Source of the DNA: Pilasporangium apinafurcum
Taxonomy: Eukaryota > Oomycota > Peronosporomycetes > Pythiales > Pythiaceae
Direction: 5' to 3'
NCBI GenBank assembly: GCA_001600495.1
Contig: BCKE01000012.1
Span: 235,844 to 299,843 of the forward strand
DNA length: 64,000 nucleotides
Shown: positions 12,054-23,277 of the stretch, one piece after another
How positions within the stretch are numbered: position 1 is the stretch's first letter
Layout of the letters: each line of letters opens with the position of its first letter
Notes under the pieces: model-generated
Database searches by the model: none
What the model saw: the letters and a program-made list of their open reading frames with translations, nothing else
What the model was told of the DNA's origin: nothing
Position numbers and translations under genes: made by a program

Positions 12054-12723
12054 CTAAGATGCTGCTGCCAGCCTTTGGAAGTAAATGACGTCAACTCCTT
12101 TGCACCTTCCAAATCGTTTGGCACCTTCAAGTCTAATACCACCATGGATCAGATCACGAACGACGCTGAAATCTCACATATTCATGTCTACACACCTTAT
12201 TCGAAGCGTATCATCCTCCTCCAATTGATATGTCCATTGAATACCCGATCTGTCGCCTATAAAAGAGCACGAGTGGTACAAGCTGAGAGGGGTTTTTCTC
12301 CAACGATGTGATCATATGACACTGCATAATGAACCTACCATCAATGATCAGCTGTTTGTCATTTCGCATTTCACACGTCCCATCCTGTGCCACGACATGG
12401 CGAAATTTGTGTGTGACATCCACAGTCGCTCCATCTCTTGTTTCTTCTATCAATGTCAACGTGTATAGCCATCGCTGGTCATGCTGGTGCTTAAATGTCA
12501 CGACTAACTTCGCGCTCTGATTTTTCACCGCCTGCGTCCAATCCAATGACGTGTTACCGAACGCCTCCGTGCTTTTCCATTTCCCTTCCAGTGAATATCC
12601 ACCTTGCTCATCCTCTACAGCCACCCCACCAGCAACTGGGTGCTCGGAACCTCTGCCACTACTACCACTTGCCATTTGTCCATCCAGTGTTGAAGATGCA
12701 AGATTCCTGAAAAGGCAACCCAT
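12054..12723 (-). CDS. Small beta-rich (calycin/FABP-like) protein, unrecognised
   Basis: A three-exon model (12339-12723, 12196-12256, 12054-12132) gives 174 residues with consistent phase. The first donor is GTAGGT, and the introns are 82 and 63 nt. The unspliced frame stops at 12211 in a sequence that looks intronic, while the spliced frame continues with coding-like sequence (WTYQLEEDDTLRI, VIYFQRL). After a Ser/Gly-rich start, residues 44-50 read LEGKWKS and alternating hydrophobic strands follow. This recalls the GxW start of lipocalins and fatty-acid-binding proteins, but that is only a resemblance. Met 1 and Met 17 are both possible starts. The function is unknown. Confidence 0.6.
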
Positions 12724-13510
12724 TAAAGCACCACTTCACTTTCAACGAATATGCAATACAATAGGTATATTCTATATACAAGTTTAAAATCTATTTCTAG
12801 AACTTACTAGGTATCTCAAAACATCTCAGATATTCTATTTGATAGGATAAAGTGGAAGAAAGCAATGAACATGGTCGGCTTTCCTTTCTAGAAGCCATTC
12901 CATTGGATCTGTGTGTGTGCAAGAAATTTCCGGGGTAGTTCACTGACGAACCATGGTGTCCATTTGTGTGTGTGCAATCCAGTGCGTTTATGGTGAAAAG
13001 GTAGATGACAGATCGTTTCTTTTTTTCCAGATTTCCTCATTCACTACTTCAATCCAGTAGCGGACTGAGAGTCGTTGATGATGTGGCTCTTGGCTCTTCG
13101 TTGTTCCTCTCTGAACCATCCAGCCATCATGATCAAAATTGTTTGGACACCAGGTGGTAGAATTTCCCTTCCCCTCATCTGATTGGGCTATTTCTACTTG
13201 GACTTTTGTACATAAGGAAAGATACGCTCTCTCCCGAGGAAACGTCGCGCTCTCTGCCGCAGCACATGCATAATTTTTTGCTTCTGGTATGGGTTTCTTT
13301 CTCGATGGATCTTTCTTTCCCACCTACGGGTGAGAACGGCTGGTGGCATGTCTACATCCTCCTCCCTTCTTGCTATTCCACATACGCTATCAATATTATT
13401 TAGCGATTCGCTCGCAACAGCAGAAAGAAACAGAGCGAAGAAGAAGCGAGAGCAAGAGGTAACTCAGTTCCTCAACGGAGCTCTTTGAGAGTCGCAATAC
13501 ACACACAACC
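12724..13510. other. Divergent intergenic region upstream of chitin synthase
   Basis: The last 100 bases are purine-rich and probably form the chitin synthase leader. A phrase like ctgtgtgtgtgcaa occurs twice near 12909 and 12966. A 111-codon open frame on the minus strand (12988-13323) has no recognisable motif, and I do not call it. Confidence 0.5.
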
Positions 13511-16234
13511 ATGACGAACAATAACCCGCCGCCATCCAGTACAAACTCGGGTTTACCGCCGCTCTCAATGCCGCGGTCATCCATACCACGGTCGTCCATG
13601 CAATCGGTTGAATACGAAGGCATGCCACTCCCGCCGCCATCGATCCGCTCCTGCGGATCTCAACAATACGTGACCAGCTACATCCCGACAGGCACGGCGT
13701 TCCAGCCTGGCAGTGTGCAGGAGATGATCACGTCCATGAAATCCTACGCCAGTGCCACTGACATGGTACGCACATATAGCGAGATTCCGTCGGTCGAAGA
13801 GGCGCTGCTGCTACTTGATCGCGCCGTACAGGCGCTCAATATGCGCCGCTACCGGGACGCGCTTAAGCTTTATCTAGAAGGTGGGTACGCCATGGCGAAC
13901 GTCGCCGAACGACAGGCGAACCCAAAAATCTGTAACTTGCTCACAAGCAAAGGGTTTGAGACACTCAATTGGTGTGGCCGGCTTTGTGACTGGATTGAAG
14001 GACGGATTCAAGAAAAGAACCCACGACCAGGTGTCCACAAAGTGGGGATTGCACGCAGTAATTGGGATGAAGACTGGGTCGGGCCGTTCTTGGATGAGGA
14101 GGAAGCAAGACGCATGTGGTACACACCCGTTTACTGTCCGCATCCGATTGACTTCTCGAACTTTGGATACCGTCTGCGGTGTGTGGAGATCCAGCGCCGA
14201 CCACGATTGATGATCTGCATCACGATCTACAATGAAGGTCCTCAGCAGCTCAAGGCGACGCTGCGGAAATTGGCCAACAACCTCGCATACTTAAAAGATC
14301 AAGTGCAGGGCCATGAGCGGTCCCTGTCCAGCACATACTGTGGCGATGATGTCTGGAAAAACATATTGGTTTGTATTATCGCTGATGGTCGTGAACACAT
14401 TAACGAGAAAATGCTCGACTACTTGGAAGCTATTGGGTTGTATGATGAAGACCTGTTGACGATCAGCAGCGCGGGTATTGGCGCTCAATGCCATCTGTTT
14501 GAACATACACTGCAGCTTTCTGTGAATGGCAAGTGCATGCTACCAATCCAGACGATCTTCGCGCTGAAAGAAGACAAAGCGTCAAAATTGGATTCCCACC
14601 ATTGGTACTTTAACGCATTTGCTGAGCAGATTCAACCAGATTACACGGCAGTCATGGACGTTGGCACGATGCTCACCAAGTCGGCGTTGTATCATTTGTT
14701 GTATGCGTTTGAAAGCAATCACCAAATCGGTGGTGCCTGTGGGCAATTGACGGTCGAAGATCCATTCAAGAGTCTGAGCAACTGGGTCGTATCCGCTCAG
14801 CATTTTGAGTACAAAATCTCCAATATCCTGGACAAATCGCTTGAGAGTTGCTTCGGCTTCATTAGTGTGTTACCAGGTGCTTTCTCTGCATACAGATACG
14901 AAGCCATTCGAGGCGCACCCCTTGAAGCATACTTCCAGACACTCAACGTGGATCTGGACATCCTTGGGCCATTCATTGGTAACATGTACCTGGCAGAAGA
15001 TCGGATCCTGTGCTTCGAATTACTGGCCAGGAAAGGATGCAACTGGACGATGCACTACGTGAAAGATGCTGTGGCTCGCACAGACGTACCTACAGACCTC
15101 GTGAGTCTCATTTCACAGCGCAAGCGGTGGTTGAACGGCGCGTTCTTCGCTACGCTCTTCAGTATCTGGAATTGGGGGCGTGTCTACTCGGAGAGCAAGC
15201 ACTCGGTCACGCGCAAGACGTTTTTATTCGTGTTCCACATCTACCACGTGTTTAGTACGCTGTTCGGGTTCTTCTTGCCAGCGAATTTGTACTTGGCGCT
15301 ATATTTCATCGTATTCCAAGGTTTTCAGCAGAATCGGCTCGAATTTTTGGACACGTCAGGATACAACCAGAACGTGCTAGACTGCTCTGTGTATTTGTAC
15401 AATTGCGTCTACCTGTTTGGGCTGCTCATGTTGATCATCATCGGTTTGGGCAATGACCCAAAGCACATGTACTTGACGTATTACTTTGTGGGAGCGTTGT
15501 TTGCGGGTATTATGATGCTCTCGTCGTTAGTCGGTGTCGGCATCTTCTTCTCGTCCCCTGCATCAATCCACTCAGTGATTGTGTCGATCCTCACGGTTGG
15601 TGTTTACTTCATTGGTGCAGCGATCCATGGCGAATTGCATCACATCTTGTTAACGTTCACGCACTACACAGCACTGATCCCGAGCTTTGTCAACATCTTT
15701 ACGGTCTACTCATTCTGCAACCTGCAGGATCTGTCTTGGGGCACTAAGGGGCTACATGACGATCCGTTAGGACTGACGCCTGCAGACGACAATGAAAAAG
15801 GGGATTTTAAGGACGTCATCGCCAAGCGTCGTGCGATGGAAGAGCGTCGCCGAGAAGAGGCCGCACGACAGGATAATAAGAAGCAGCAGTTTGAAGCATT
15901 CCGGACTAATATTTTGCTGATGTGGGCGTTCTCGAACTTGATCTTAGCGCTGTTCATCGTCTACTTCTCCAGTTCGAGTGAGTACATGCCGGTGTTGTAC
16001 GTGCTGGTGGCGATTATCAATGGTATACGATTGCTTGGTAGCTTTGGCCACTGGGTGTATGTACACACCGAGGGTCTGCGAGAGCAGTTCATTGACAAAT
16101 CAGATGCGGGTAATGGCAACGGCCGGTACCCGCAGAGCTCCTATGTACAATTGGAGGAGCATTACGCGGCATTAACCGAAGATCAGCGCGCATACGCTTC
16201 GGGAAGAACCAACTTGCCGGCGTCCATGGTGTAA
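13511..16234 (+). CDS. CHS: Chitin synthase with MIT domain (oomycete type)
   Basis: This membrane-bound family 2 glycosyltransferase polymerises GlcNAc from UDP-GlcNAc into chitin and releases it outside the cell. The single exon encodes 907 residues. Residues 94-165 form a three-helix MIT domain, as in Saprolegnia CHS1, where it is linked to trafficking and lipid binding. The catalytic core is at about 232-545: MDVGT (382-386) holds the acidic metal/substrate site, AEDR (495-498) the catalytic base region and QRKRW (536-540) the acceptor motif. Membrane helices cluster at about 575-770, with more at 835-885. A charged coil (KRRAMEERRREEAARQ) lies between the two sets. The DNA is GC-richer than the flanking gaps. 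Confidence 0.97.
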   Translation: MTNNNPPPSSTNSGLPPLSMPRSSIPRSSMQSVEYEGMPLPPPSIRSCGSQQYVTSYIPTGTAFQPGSVQEMITSMKSYASATDMVRTYSEIPSVEEALLLLDRAVQALNMRRYRDALKLYLEGGYAMANVAERQANPKICNLLTSKGFETLNWCGRLCDWIEGRIQEKNPRPGVHKVGIARSNWDEDWVGPFLDEEEARRMWYTPVYCPHPIDFSNFGYRLRCVEIQRRPRLMICITIYNEGPQQLKATLRKLANNLAYLKDQVQGHERSLSSTYCGDDVWKNILVCIIADGREHINEKMLDYLEAIGLYDEDLLTISSAGIGAQCHLFEHTLQLSVNGKCMLPIQTIFALKEDKASKLDSHHWYFNAFAEQIQPDYTAVMDVGTMLTKSALYHLLYAFESNHQIGGACGQLTVEDPFKSLSNWVVSAQHFEYKISNILDKSLESCFGFISVLPGAFSAYRYEAIRGAPLEAYFQTLNVDLDILGPFIGNMYLAEDRILCFELLARKGCNWTMHYVKDAVARTDVPTDLVSLISQRKRWLNGAFFATLFSIWNWGRVYSESKHSVTRKTFLFVFHIYHVFSTLFGFFLPANLYLALYFIVFQGFQQNRLEFLDTSGYNQNVLDCSVYLYNCVYLFGLLMLIIIGLGNDPKHMYLTYYFVGALFAGIMMLSSLVGVGIFFSSPASIHSVIVSILTVGVYFIGAAIHGELHHILLTFTHYTALIPSFVNIFTVYSFCNLQDLSWGTKGLHDDPLGLTPADDNEKGDFKDVIAKRRAMEERRREEAARQDNKKQQFEAFRTNILLMWAFSNLILALFIVYFSSSSEYMPVLYVLVAIINGIRLLGSFGHWVYVHTEGLREQFIDKSDAGNGNGRYPQSSYVQLEEHYAALTEDQRAYASGRTNLPASMV

Positions 16235-17632
16235 AAAAAAACACACACACACACACAAAACACCATCACCACTTTAGCCATTCAATTTCAGAAAGGGTAC
16301 TCTTTGTTACCAGTAGTATATGCATTGGACCACCGGGAGAAATAAAATAAATACAAGACTATGATATGCATGTTTTCGTTCATGCACTGAACATTCTACG
16401 CTACTTTGTTTCTGTCATTGGCAATGTTGAGAAGCTACCTGAGACAACTGGGAGAACACTGTGTAGCTTCTGACTTGCGCAAGCAAATTTATCCTGTGAA
16501 TCAATTCCGTGCAACTACCTTCCGGTACTATGCCAGAAGTTGAGAAGGTAGACAAGCAAAGTGCCCCCAACACGTCATCAACTACATCTCCATGCTGGAT
16601 TTCGTCGACGATCAAATCGCGTCACATCATCATGTTGCACATAGCGCACCGACATGCGACGTCACCTAAAAATTCTGCTTCGTTCATCGCTTTGACCAAT
16701 CACTAGCCATGTACCCTCCATATCGGCTTCTCATTGGTCAGAAGCACCCTACCGTTGCATGCACTATTAGAGGAACATGCTAGGTAGCAAGTATTGCTTG
16801 GACCTCGGGCTGCTTGGGTTCTACGCAATTGTACGTGATTCAAGAACCACTAATGACGCTGCCAAGCAAGCGAAGGTGTTGGAGAAACTCTGTTGTTAAG
16901 TCGGATGGGTTCATCCTCGTGCACACATTGATGAGTTCGTAGCCATCGCTGATGAGTTCGTAACTGTAAGTCAGGTAATCTCAGGACACGCAACACGAGT
17001 TCTTTTCCCCCACATTCAACCTGCCTCTTCATCCATTGTTAAACATGTTGAGCAAACCATTTTTGTTTCTCTGGTTGGGAAATTCTGTGTGTTACGAGAT
17101 TGTCCGACGTAGTCACACCACCCTTTATTAGGCTTCTCGACCTTGCGCGTCCACTGAATTCCTTGCTACTCCAACTCTTCTCAACACGTTGATGACTCCC
17201 CATCCCAACCTTAATAAGGAGTGCGTCCACACGTATGGCGTTTGCTGGCCCCTCGTTCATTGTTTACTTCACATCAATTATTTTCGAAATTTATTATATT
17301 TATAAAATTATAAATGCTCATAAATAATTATATTTACTATAATAAATTTGATAGAAAATATATAAAATTAACCCGTATTATTTTATAACCTCTGTATAGT
17401 ATCGTTTGTGAAAGGAAACGATCTATCATGAAAGAATCCTATCCGAGCCAAAAAAAAATTGGCGTGTGTGGCGGCATCTCCCCCATTTCCCAATTTCCTC
17501 CGTCCAAGTCAAACAGCTCCAGTTGGAAAGACACCCTCTCAGGTACATAGCAACTACCACATCCACGTTCATGCAGTTGCATCTCTGAATGATATCCTGA
17601 CGTCCTGCGTCCATACACTGTTACAGATAGAC
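16235..17632. other. Long intergenic region with AT-rich block
   Basis: This is a 1.4-kb gap with no convincing gene. The phrase gatgagttcgta occurs twice near 16930 and 16950. From about 17270 to 17390 the DNA is very AT-rich and holds a perfect 12-bp inverted repeat (17287-17298 with 17338-17349). The last part is the leader of citrate synthase. A possible leader intron runs from the GT after cctctcag (about 17540) to ttacag (about 17627). Confidence 0.5.
16240..16257. repeat. (AC)n microsatellite in 3' flank of chitin synthase
   Basis: A short A run and then about eight AC units begin just after the stop codon. It is probably part of the 3' UTR and likely length-variable between strains. 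Confidence 0.85.
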
Positions 17633-19030
17633 ATGAGCGTGCTGATTAAATCTCTTCGTAGCTCTGCCGCCGCGGCCGCGACCCGTTCGACTGCGGCCAA
17701 GTCGTTCTCGACTTCGTCCGCCTCGCTCTTGGACGTGTTGAAGGAACAGATCCCTGTTCGTCAGGAAGCTTTGAAGAAACTCAAGGCCGATCACGGCCAC
17801 AGGTCGCTTGGTGAAGTTACCGTTGAACAGACTTTGGGTGGTGCACGTGGTATCAAGTCGTTGTTGTGGGAAACGTCGCTTTTGGATGCCGAAGAAGGTA
17901 TCCGTTTCCGTGGTCATACCATCCCGGATTTGCAAAAGGCGTTGCCTTCGCATGTTGAGGGTGGTGAACCGTTGCCAGAAGGTTTGTTGTGGTTGCTCTT
18001 GACTGGAGAAATCCCCACGAAGGCTCAAGTCGATGGTTTGACTGCGGAATTGCACTCGCGCGCAAAAGTGCCTGCCCACGTGAAGAAGCTCATCGTGGAC
18101 TTGAAGCACGCGCACCCGATGACGCAGCTTTCTGCTGCCGTCACGGTCATGAACACGGAAAGTATCTTCGCCAAGAAGTACTCTGAGGGCATCCACAAGT
18201 CCACTTACTGGCAATACACCTACGAAGACAGTCTCAATCTGATTGCTCGTCTGCCAGAAGTCGCGGCATTGATCTACCGCAACACATATTTCAACGAGTC
18301 GAGCGTTTCCTACGACTCGAGCTTGGATTACTCGGCCAACTTCAACCGTATGTTGGGCTTTGATAGCCCAGAATTCGACGAATTGATGCGTTTGTACTTG
18401 GTGATCCACAGTGACCACGAAGGTGGTAACGCCAGTGCTCACACTACGCACTTGGTGGGCTCGACGCTTTCGGATCCATATCTCTCGGTGGCTGCCGGTT
18501 TGAACGCTCTTGCTGGCCCATTGCACGGCTTGGCCAACCAGGAAGTGCTTGGATGGATCTTGGACTTGCAGGCGGAATTTAAGTCTAAGGGTCTCCCTGT
18601 CAACAAGGAAACCATCACGCAATTTGCCTGGGACACGCTCAACGCCGGCAAGGTCATCCCTGGTTACGGTCACGCTGTGTTGCGTAAGACGGATCCTCGT
18701 TACACGTGCCAGCGTGAGTTTGGCCTCAAGTACATGCCGAATGACGAACTCTTCAAGATTGTCGACACGATCTACCAGGTCATGCCTGGTGTGCTGACCG
18801 AGCACGGCAAGACCAAGAACCCATACCCAAATGTCGACTCACACTCGGGTGTGCTGTTGCAGTACTACGGCTTGACGCAGAAGAACTACTACACCGTCCT
18901 CTTCGGTGTTTCACGTGCCATTGGTGTGCTTTCGCAGCTCTTCTGGGATCGTGCACTTGGCCTCCCATTGGAACGACCCAAGTCGATCACGAGTGAATGG
19001 ATCAACAACCACTTTGCCAACAAGAAGTAA
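17633..19030 (+). CDS. CS: Mitochondrial citrate synthase
   Basis: Citrate synthase condenses oxaloacetate and acetyl-CoA into citrate, the entry step of the TCA cycle. ATG 17633 gives 465 residues. The frame is open back to 17459 but without an ATG. The first 35 residues are rich in Ser, Ala, Arg and Lys with no acids, as in a matrix-targeting peptide. Family landmarks are clear: [15 protein letters not shown], the [11 protein letters not shown] segment with an active-site His, [14 protein letters not shown] with the second His and substrate-binding Arg, and [11 protein letters not shown] near the C terminus with the catalytic Asp region. Codon use is strongly biased towards G/C at third positions, as expected for a highly expressed gene. 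Confidence 0.97.
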   Translation: MSVLIKSLRSSAAAAATRSTAAKSFSTSSASLLDVLKEQIPVRQEALKKLKADHGHRSLGEVTVEQTLGGARGIKSLLWETSLLDAEEGIRFRGHTIPDLQKALPSHVEGGEPLPEGLLWLLLTGEIPTKAQVDGLTAELHSRAKVPAHVKKLIVDLKHAHPMTQLSAAVTVMNTESIFAKKYSEGIHKSTYWQYTYEDSLNLIARLPEVAALIYRNTYFNESSVSYDSSLDYSANFNRMLGFDSPEFDELMRLYLVIHSDHEGGNASAHTTHLVGSTLSDPYLSVAAGLNALAGPLHGLANQEVLGWILDLQAEFKSKGLPVNKETITQFAWDTLNAGKVIPGYGHAVLRKTDPRYTCQREFGLKYMPNDELFKIVDTIYQVMPGVLTEHGKTKNPYPNVDSHSGVLLQYYGLTQKNYYTVLFGVSRAIGVLSQLFWDRALGLPLERPKSITSEWINNHFANKK

Positions 19031-19613
19031 GCGTATTTGCAGTTTTCCTTGCCTTTTGAAAAAAAAAAATCATTTTACGAATGGTGGAGCAAATAAAAAA
19101 AAGGACGAAAATGTCGAATTGGTGGTAGATAGGATGGGTTTGTTGCTTAGAAAAGATGAAGAACGAACACGACGCCATGGAAGTTTGTATGACAGGGTGA
19201 GTGTTGTTAGCAAACGAATGCAGCTGTTGCGATTGAATGCAATAATGTAAAAGCGATTATCATGAAGCTCGTTCTTTTTCCAAAATGCCATGCATCATCT
19301 CTAAGAAATCATGGCAATGTGCTTCTCGTGCTTGGATATCCTTTACATAATCGTTGAGCAGGTCAATGCACGACTTGATCACTGCGTCACTCAATGACAC
19401 CGATCAAAATAGCACCGTAAGCGACAAAACAAATCGAAAATTGAGCAATGCACATTTATTGTACAATAAAATACCTAATAAAATATTAATCCGCAAACAT
19501 ATCGAAAAAGACAGATTAAAAATTGTAATGTGAACAGTATGCTTGTCTTTTCCCGCTAAAATAGCCATAAGCAAGCTCAACTGCCCGCGGAAGTGACACG
19601 ATCATCGATAAAG
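19031..19613. other. Intergenic region with a short coding-like minus-strand stretch
   Basis: The minus strand is open between about 19257 and 19410. It reads like a helical segment ending in ILEKERAS and a stop, but it has no ATG and no clear splice partner. It could be a lost last exon or chance. The 19440-19550 part is AT-rich and probably promoter for the POLD3-like gene. Confidence 0.35.
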
Positions 19614-20987
19614 ATGAGTGACCTCATGGAGCGATGTTTGGAGGAGATTTCGACGACTGTGCTGGATGTCGGGGAACCTTGCTCATACCGGATGCTGTGT
19701 ACACTACCACAAAGCACTATGGCGGTGAGTCAGGAAGCTTTGGCGGTGTTTGCAGCACAAAACAAAGAGACTGTTGGTGCATTGAATGTGGTAGTGCAAC
19801 AAGGTGTATTACCACCCTCTAACGACAAGAAGAAGAACAAGACGCCGCAGAAAGAACTCGTAGATCCGCGTGCACGCGTGATTCGCATTGGCTCACTTTC
19901 TCCTTCAACTGAAGTGGGGAAAGTCGTGTCTAAACGCATTTACGGCGTATACAAAAAAGCTTCGAATCCAGCAGGAGAAGAAAACGACGAGCCTGTGACG
20001 ATTGCTTGTTGGTCACAGGAACGCAAACTTCGTAATGAAATATTTGCGAAAGTGGCCAAGCAGGAGCCGCTGTCGCTAGCGTTGCGTGCATTTTACGACA
20101 GCGAGATTACGTGTCGAGAAGCGACGAATCGCACCGAGTTCGGCGATTCACAGGGTGAAGAAGCAGTTTCAGTGTTTGACTCGATCAAGTCATCGAAAGC
20201 AAATGTAACAAAGTCGTCATTGTCGTCGAGTTCGTTTTTTAAAACCAGCAGTACCATAGTGAGCAAAGCTCGACCAGCACCAAAGACAAATACGACGAAG
20301 CCGTCGTCCCCACCTCAGAAACCAGTGGTGAAGAAGATCACCGCTGAGACGATGAGCAATGTATTTACCATTGACAGTGATGAAGATGAAGAGAGCGATA
20401 ATGATGATGCACCTGTATTTGTGAAAAAATCCACTGCGAATGGACAGGGAAGGAAGCCACAAACCAAGCGAATCATTAGTGATGACGAAGAAGACGACGA
20501 AGACGACAAAGACGAAAGGCCACCTGCAAAGAAGCAAAACCAGTCAATGACTGCCAGCCATGAGGCTGCACATGGAAGCAAAACTACCCCGCGAAACGTC
20601 AAGCGCAAACTTAGCACATCGCCAGACGAGAAAAAGTCGAAACAAGCACCTGTACCGACAAATGATTTTTTTGCTGCTACTTCTGCTGCTGCTTCTACTT
20701 CTGCTTCTGACGATGAAACCAGCACTACTAGTGCTAATACAACCACTCCAGCTGTCGTAACAAAGCGTCGCGTGCTGGTCTCAAAGACACGCATCAACGA
20801 ACAAGGGTACATGGTGACAGAAAAAGTGTATGAAGAAGTGGAGCTCACACCGGAAGAAATCGCCAAAGAACAGCAAACACTCAAGAAACAGGAATCTGTC
20901 ATACATGCAGCGAAATCTAAGAAGACGAAGACGTCCAGTGGTCCGGCGAAACAAAAAGATCTCCGTTCATTCTTTATGAAAAAGTGA
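19614..20987 (+). CDS. POLD3: DNA polymerase delta subunit 3-like protein (POLD3 / Cdc27)
   Basis: This accessory subunit links DNA polymerase delta to PCNA during lagging-strand synthesis. ATG 19614 gives 457 residues. The frame extends to a GTG at 19593, which I reject as a start. A compact N-terminal domain of about 110 residues has a winged-helix-like pattern. A long disordered tail rich in Ser, Thr, Lys and acidic runs follows. The protein ends with KQKDLRSFFMKK, a good PIP-box (Q-x-x-L-x-x-F-F) at the extreme C terminus, exactly where POLD3/Cdc27 has it. The N-terminal similarity is weak, so another PCNA-binding protein is possible. Confidence 0.78.
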   Translation: MSDLMERCLEEISTTVLDVGEPCSYRMLCTLPQSTMAVSQEALAVFAAQNKETVGALNVVVQQGVLPPSNDKKKNKTPQKELVDPRARVIRIGSLSPSTEVGKVVSKRIYGVYKKASNPAGEENDEPVTIACWSQERKLRNEIFAKVAKQEPLSLALRAFYDSEITCREATNRTEFGDSQGEEAVSVFDSIKSSKANVTKSSLSSSSFFKTSSTIVSKARPAPKTNTTKPSSPPQKPVVKKITAETMSNVFTIDSDEDEESDNDDAPVFVKKSTANGQGRKPQTKRIISDDEEDDEDDKDERPPAKKQNQSMTASHEAAHGSKTTPRNVKRKLSTSPDEKKSKQAPVPTNDFFAATSAAASTSASDDETSTTSANTTTPAVVTKRRVLVSKTRINEQGYMVTEKVYEEVELTPEEIAKEQQTLKKQESVIHAAKSKKTKTSSGPAKQKDLRSFFMKK

Positions 20988-21233
20988 ATAATTTCGTCTA
21001 CCAATATATAAAATGTCAATCGCTTCCATGTAAAGTGTAGCCATCTCTTCTCCGAAGGGTTACGCTCATTTGATAGCTGGATTACAGTGTAACCGTACTT
21101 AGCAGAAGATGAAGTGTACCTTCGAGTCCTCTCGAAGATTCCTTGGTCGGAAAACTTGTGGAAAGATTCGTCAGAAGTCGATCCAGCAAAAGTCTATTCG
21201 TGTCATTTTCAGTCAATTGAATCACAAACAACC
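20988..21233. other. Intergenic region upstream of RuvB-like 2
   Basis: No gene is seen. The 3' part carries an initiator-like element, listed separately. Confidence 0.5.
21203..21219 (+). promoter_or_regulatory. Oomycete-type initiator element
   Basis: The sequence tcattttcagtcaattg resembles the oomycete transcription-start core (TCATTYYNCAWTTT). It lies about 15 bases before the first ATG of the RuvB-like 2 gene, a usual spacing in this group. The match is by eye only. Confidence 0.4.
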
Positions 21234-23172
<1,939 letters not shown>

Positions 23173-23277
23173 TACAGGAAGGATATCTATCCCGTATTTT
23201 TAGTTGGAAATCCACAAAAGTAAAAAAGATTTTGTTGGATTTTCCCTACTTCTCGCCACTTACAGGGTACCTGGGTT

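Noticed and set aside
12000-12140. Second minus-strand frame with coding-like look downstream of the small beta-rich gene
   Set aside because: It has no start or acceptor in phase; the other frame joins the gene cleanly.
12988-13323. 111-codon minus-strand gene before chitin synthase
   Set aside because: It has no motif, no coding bias and overlaps the likely chitin synthase promoter.
17621-18805. 394-codon minus-strand frame over citrate synthase
   Set aside because: It is a long antisense frame caused by G/C-biased third positions, with no protein-like features.
20315-21019. 234-codon minus-strand frame across the POLD3-like gene
   Set aside because: Its Ser/Leu/Val-rich composition comes from the complement of acidic and Ser repeats in the real gene.
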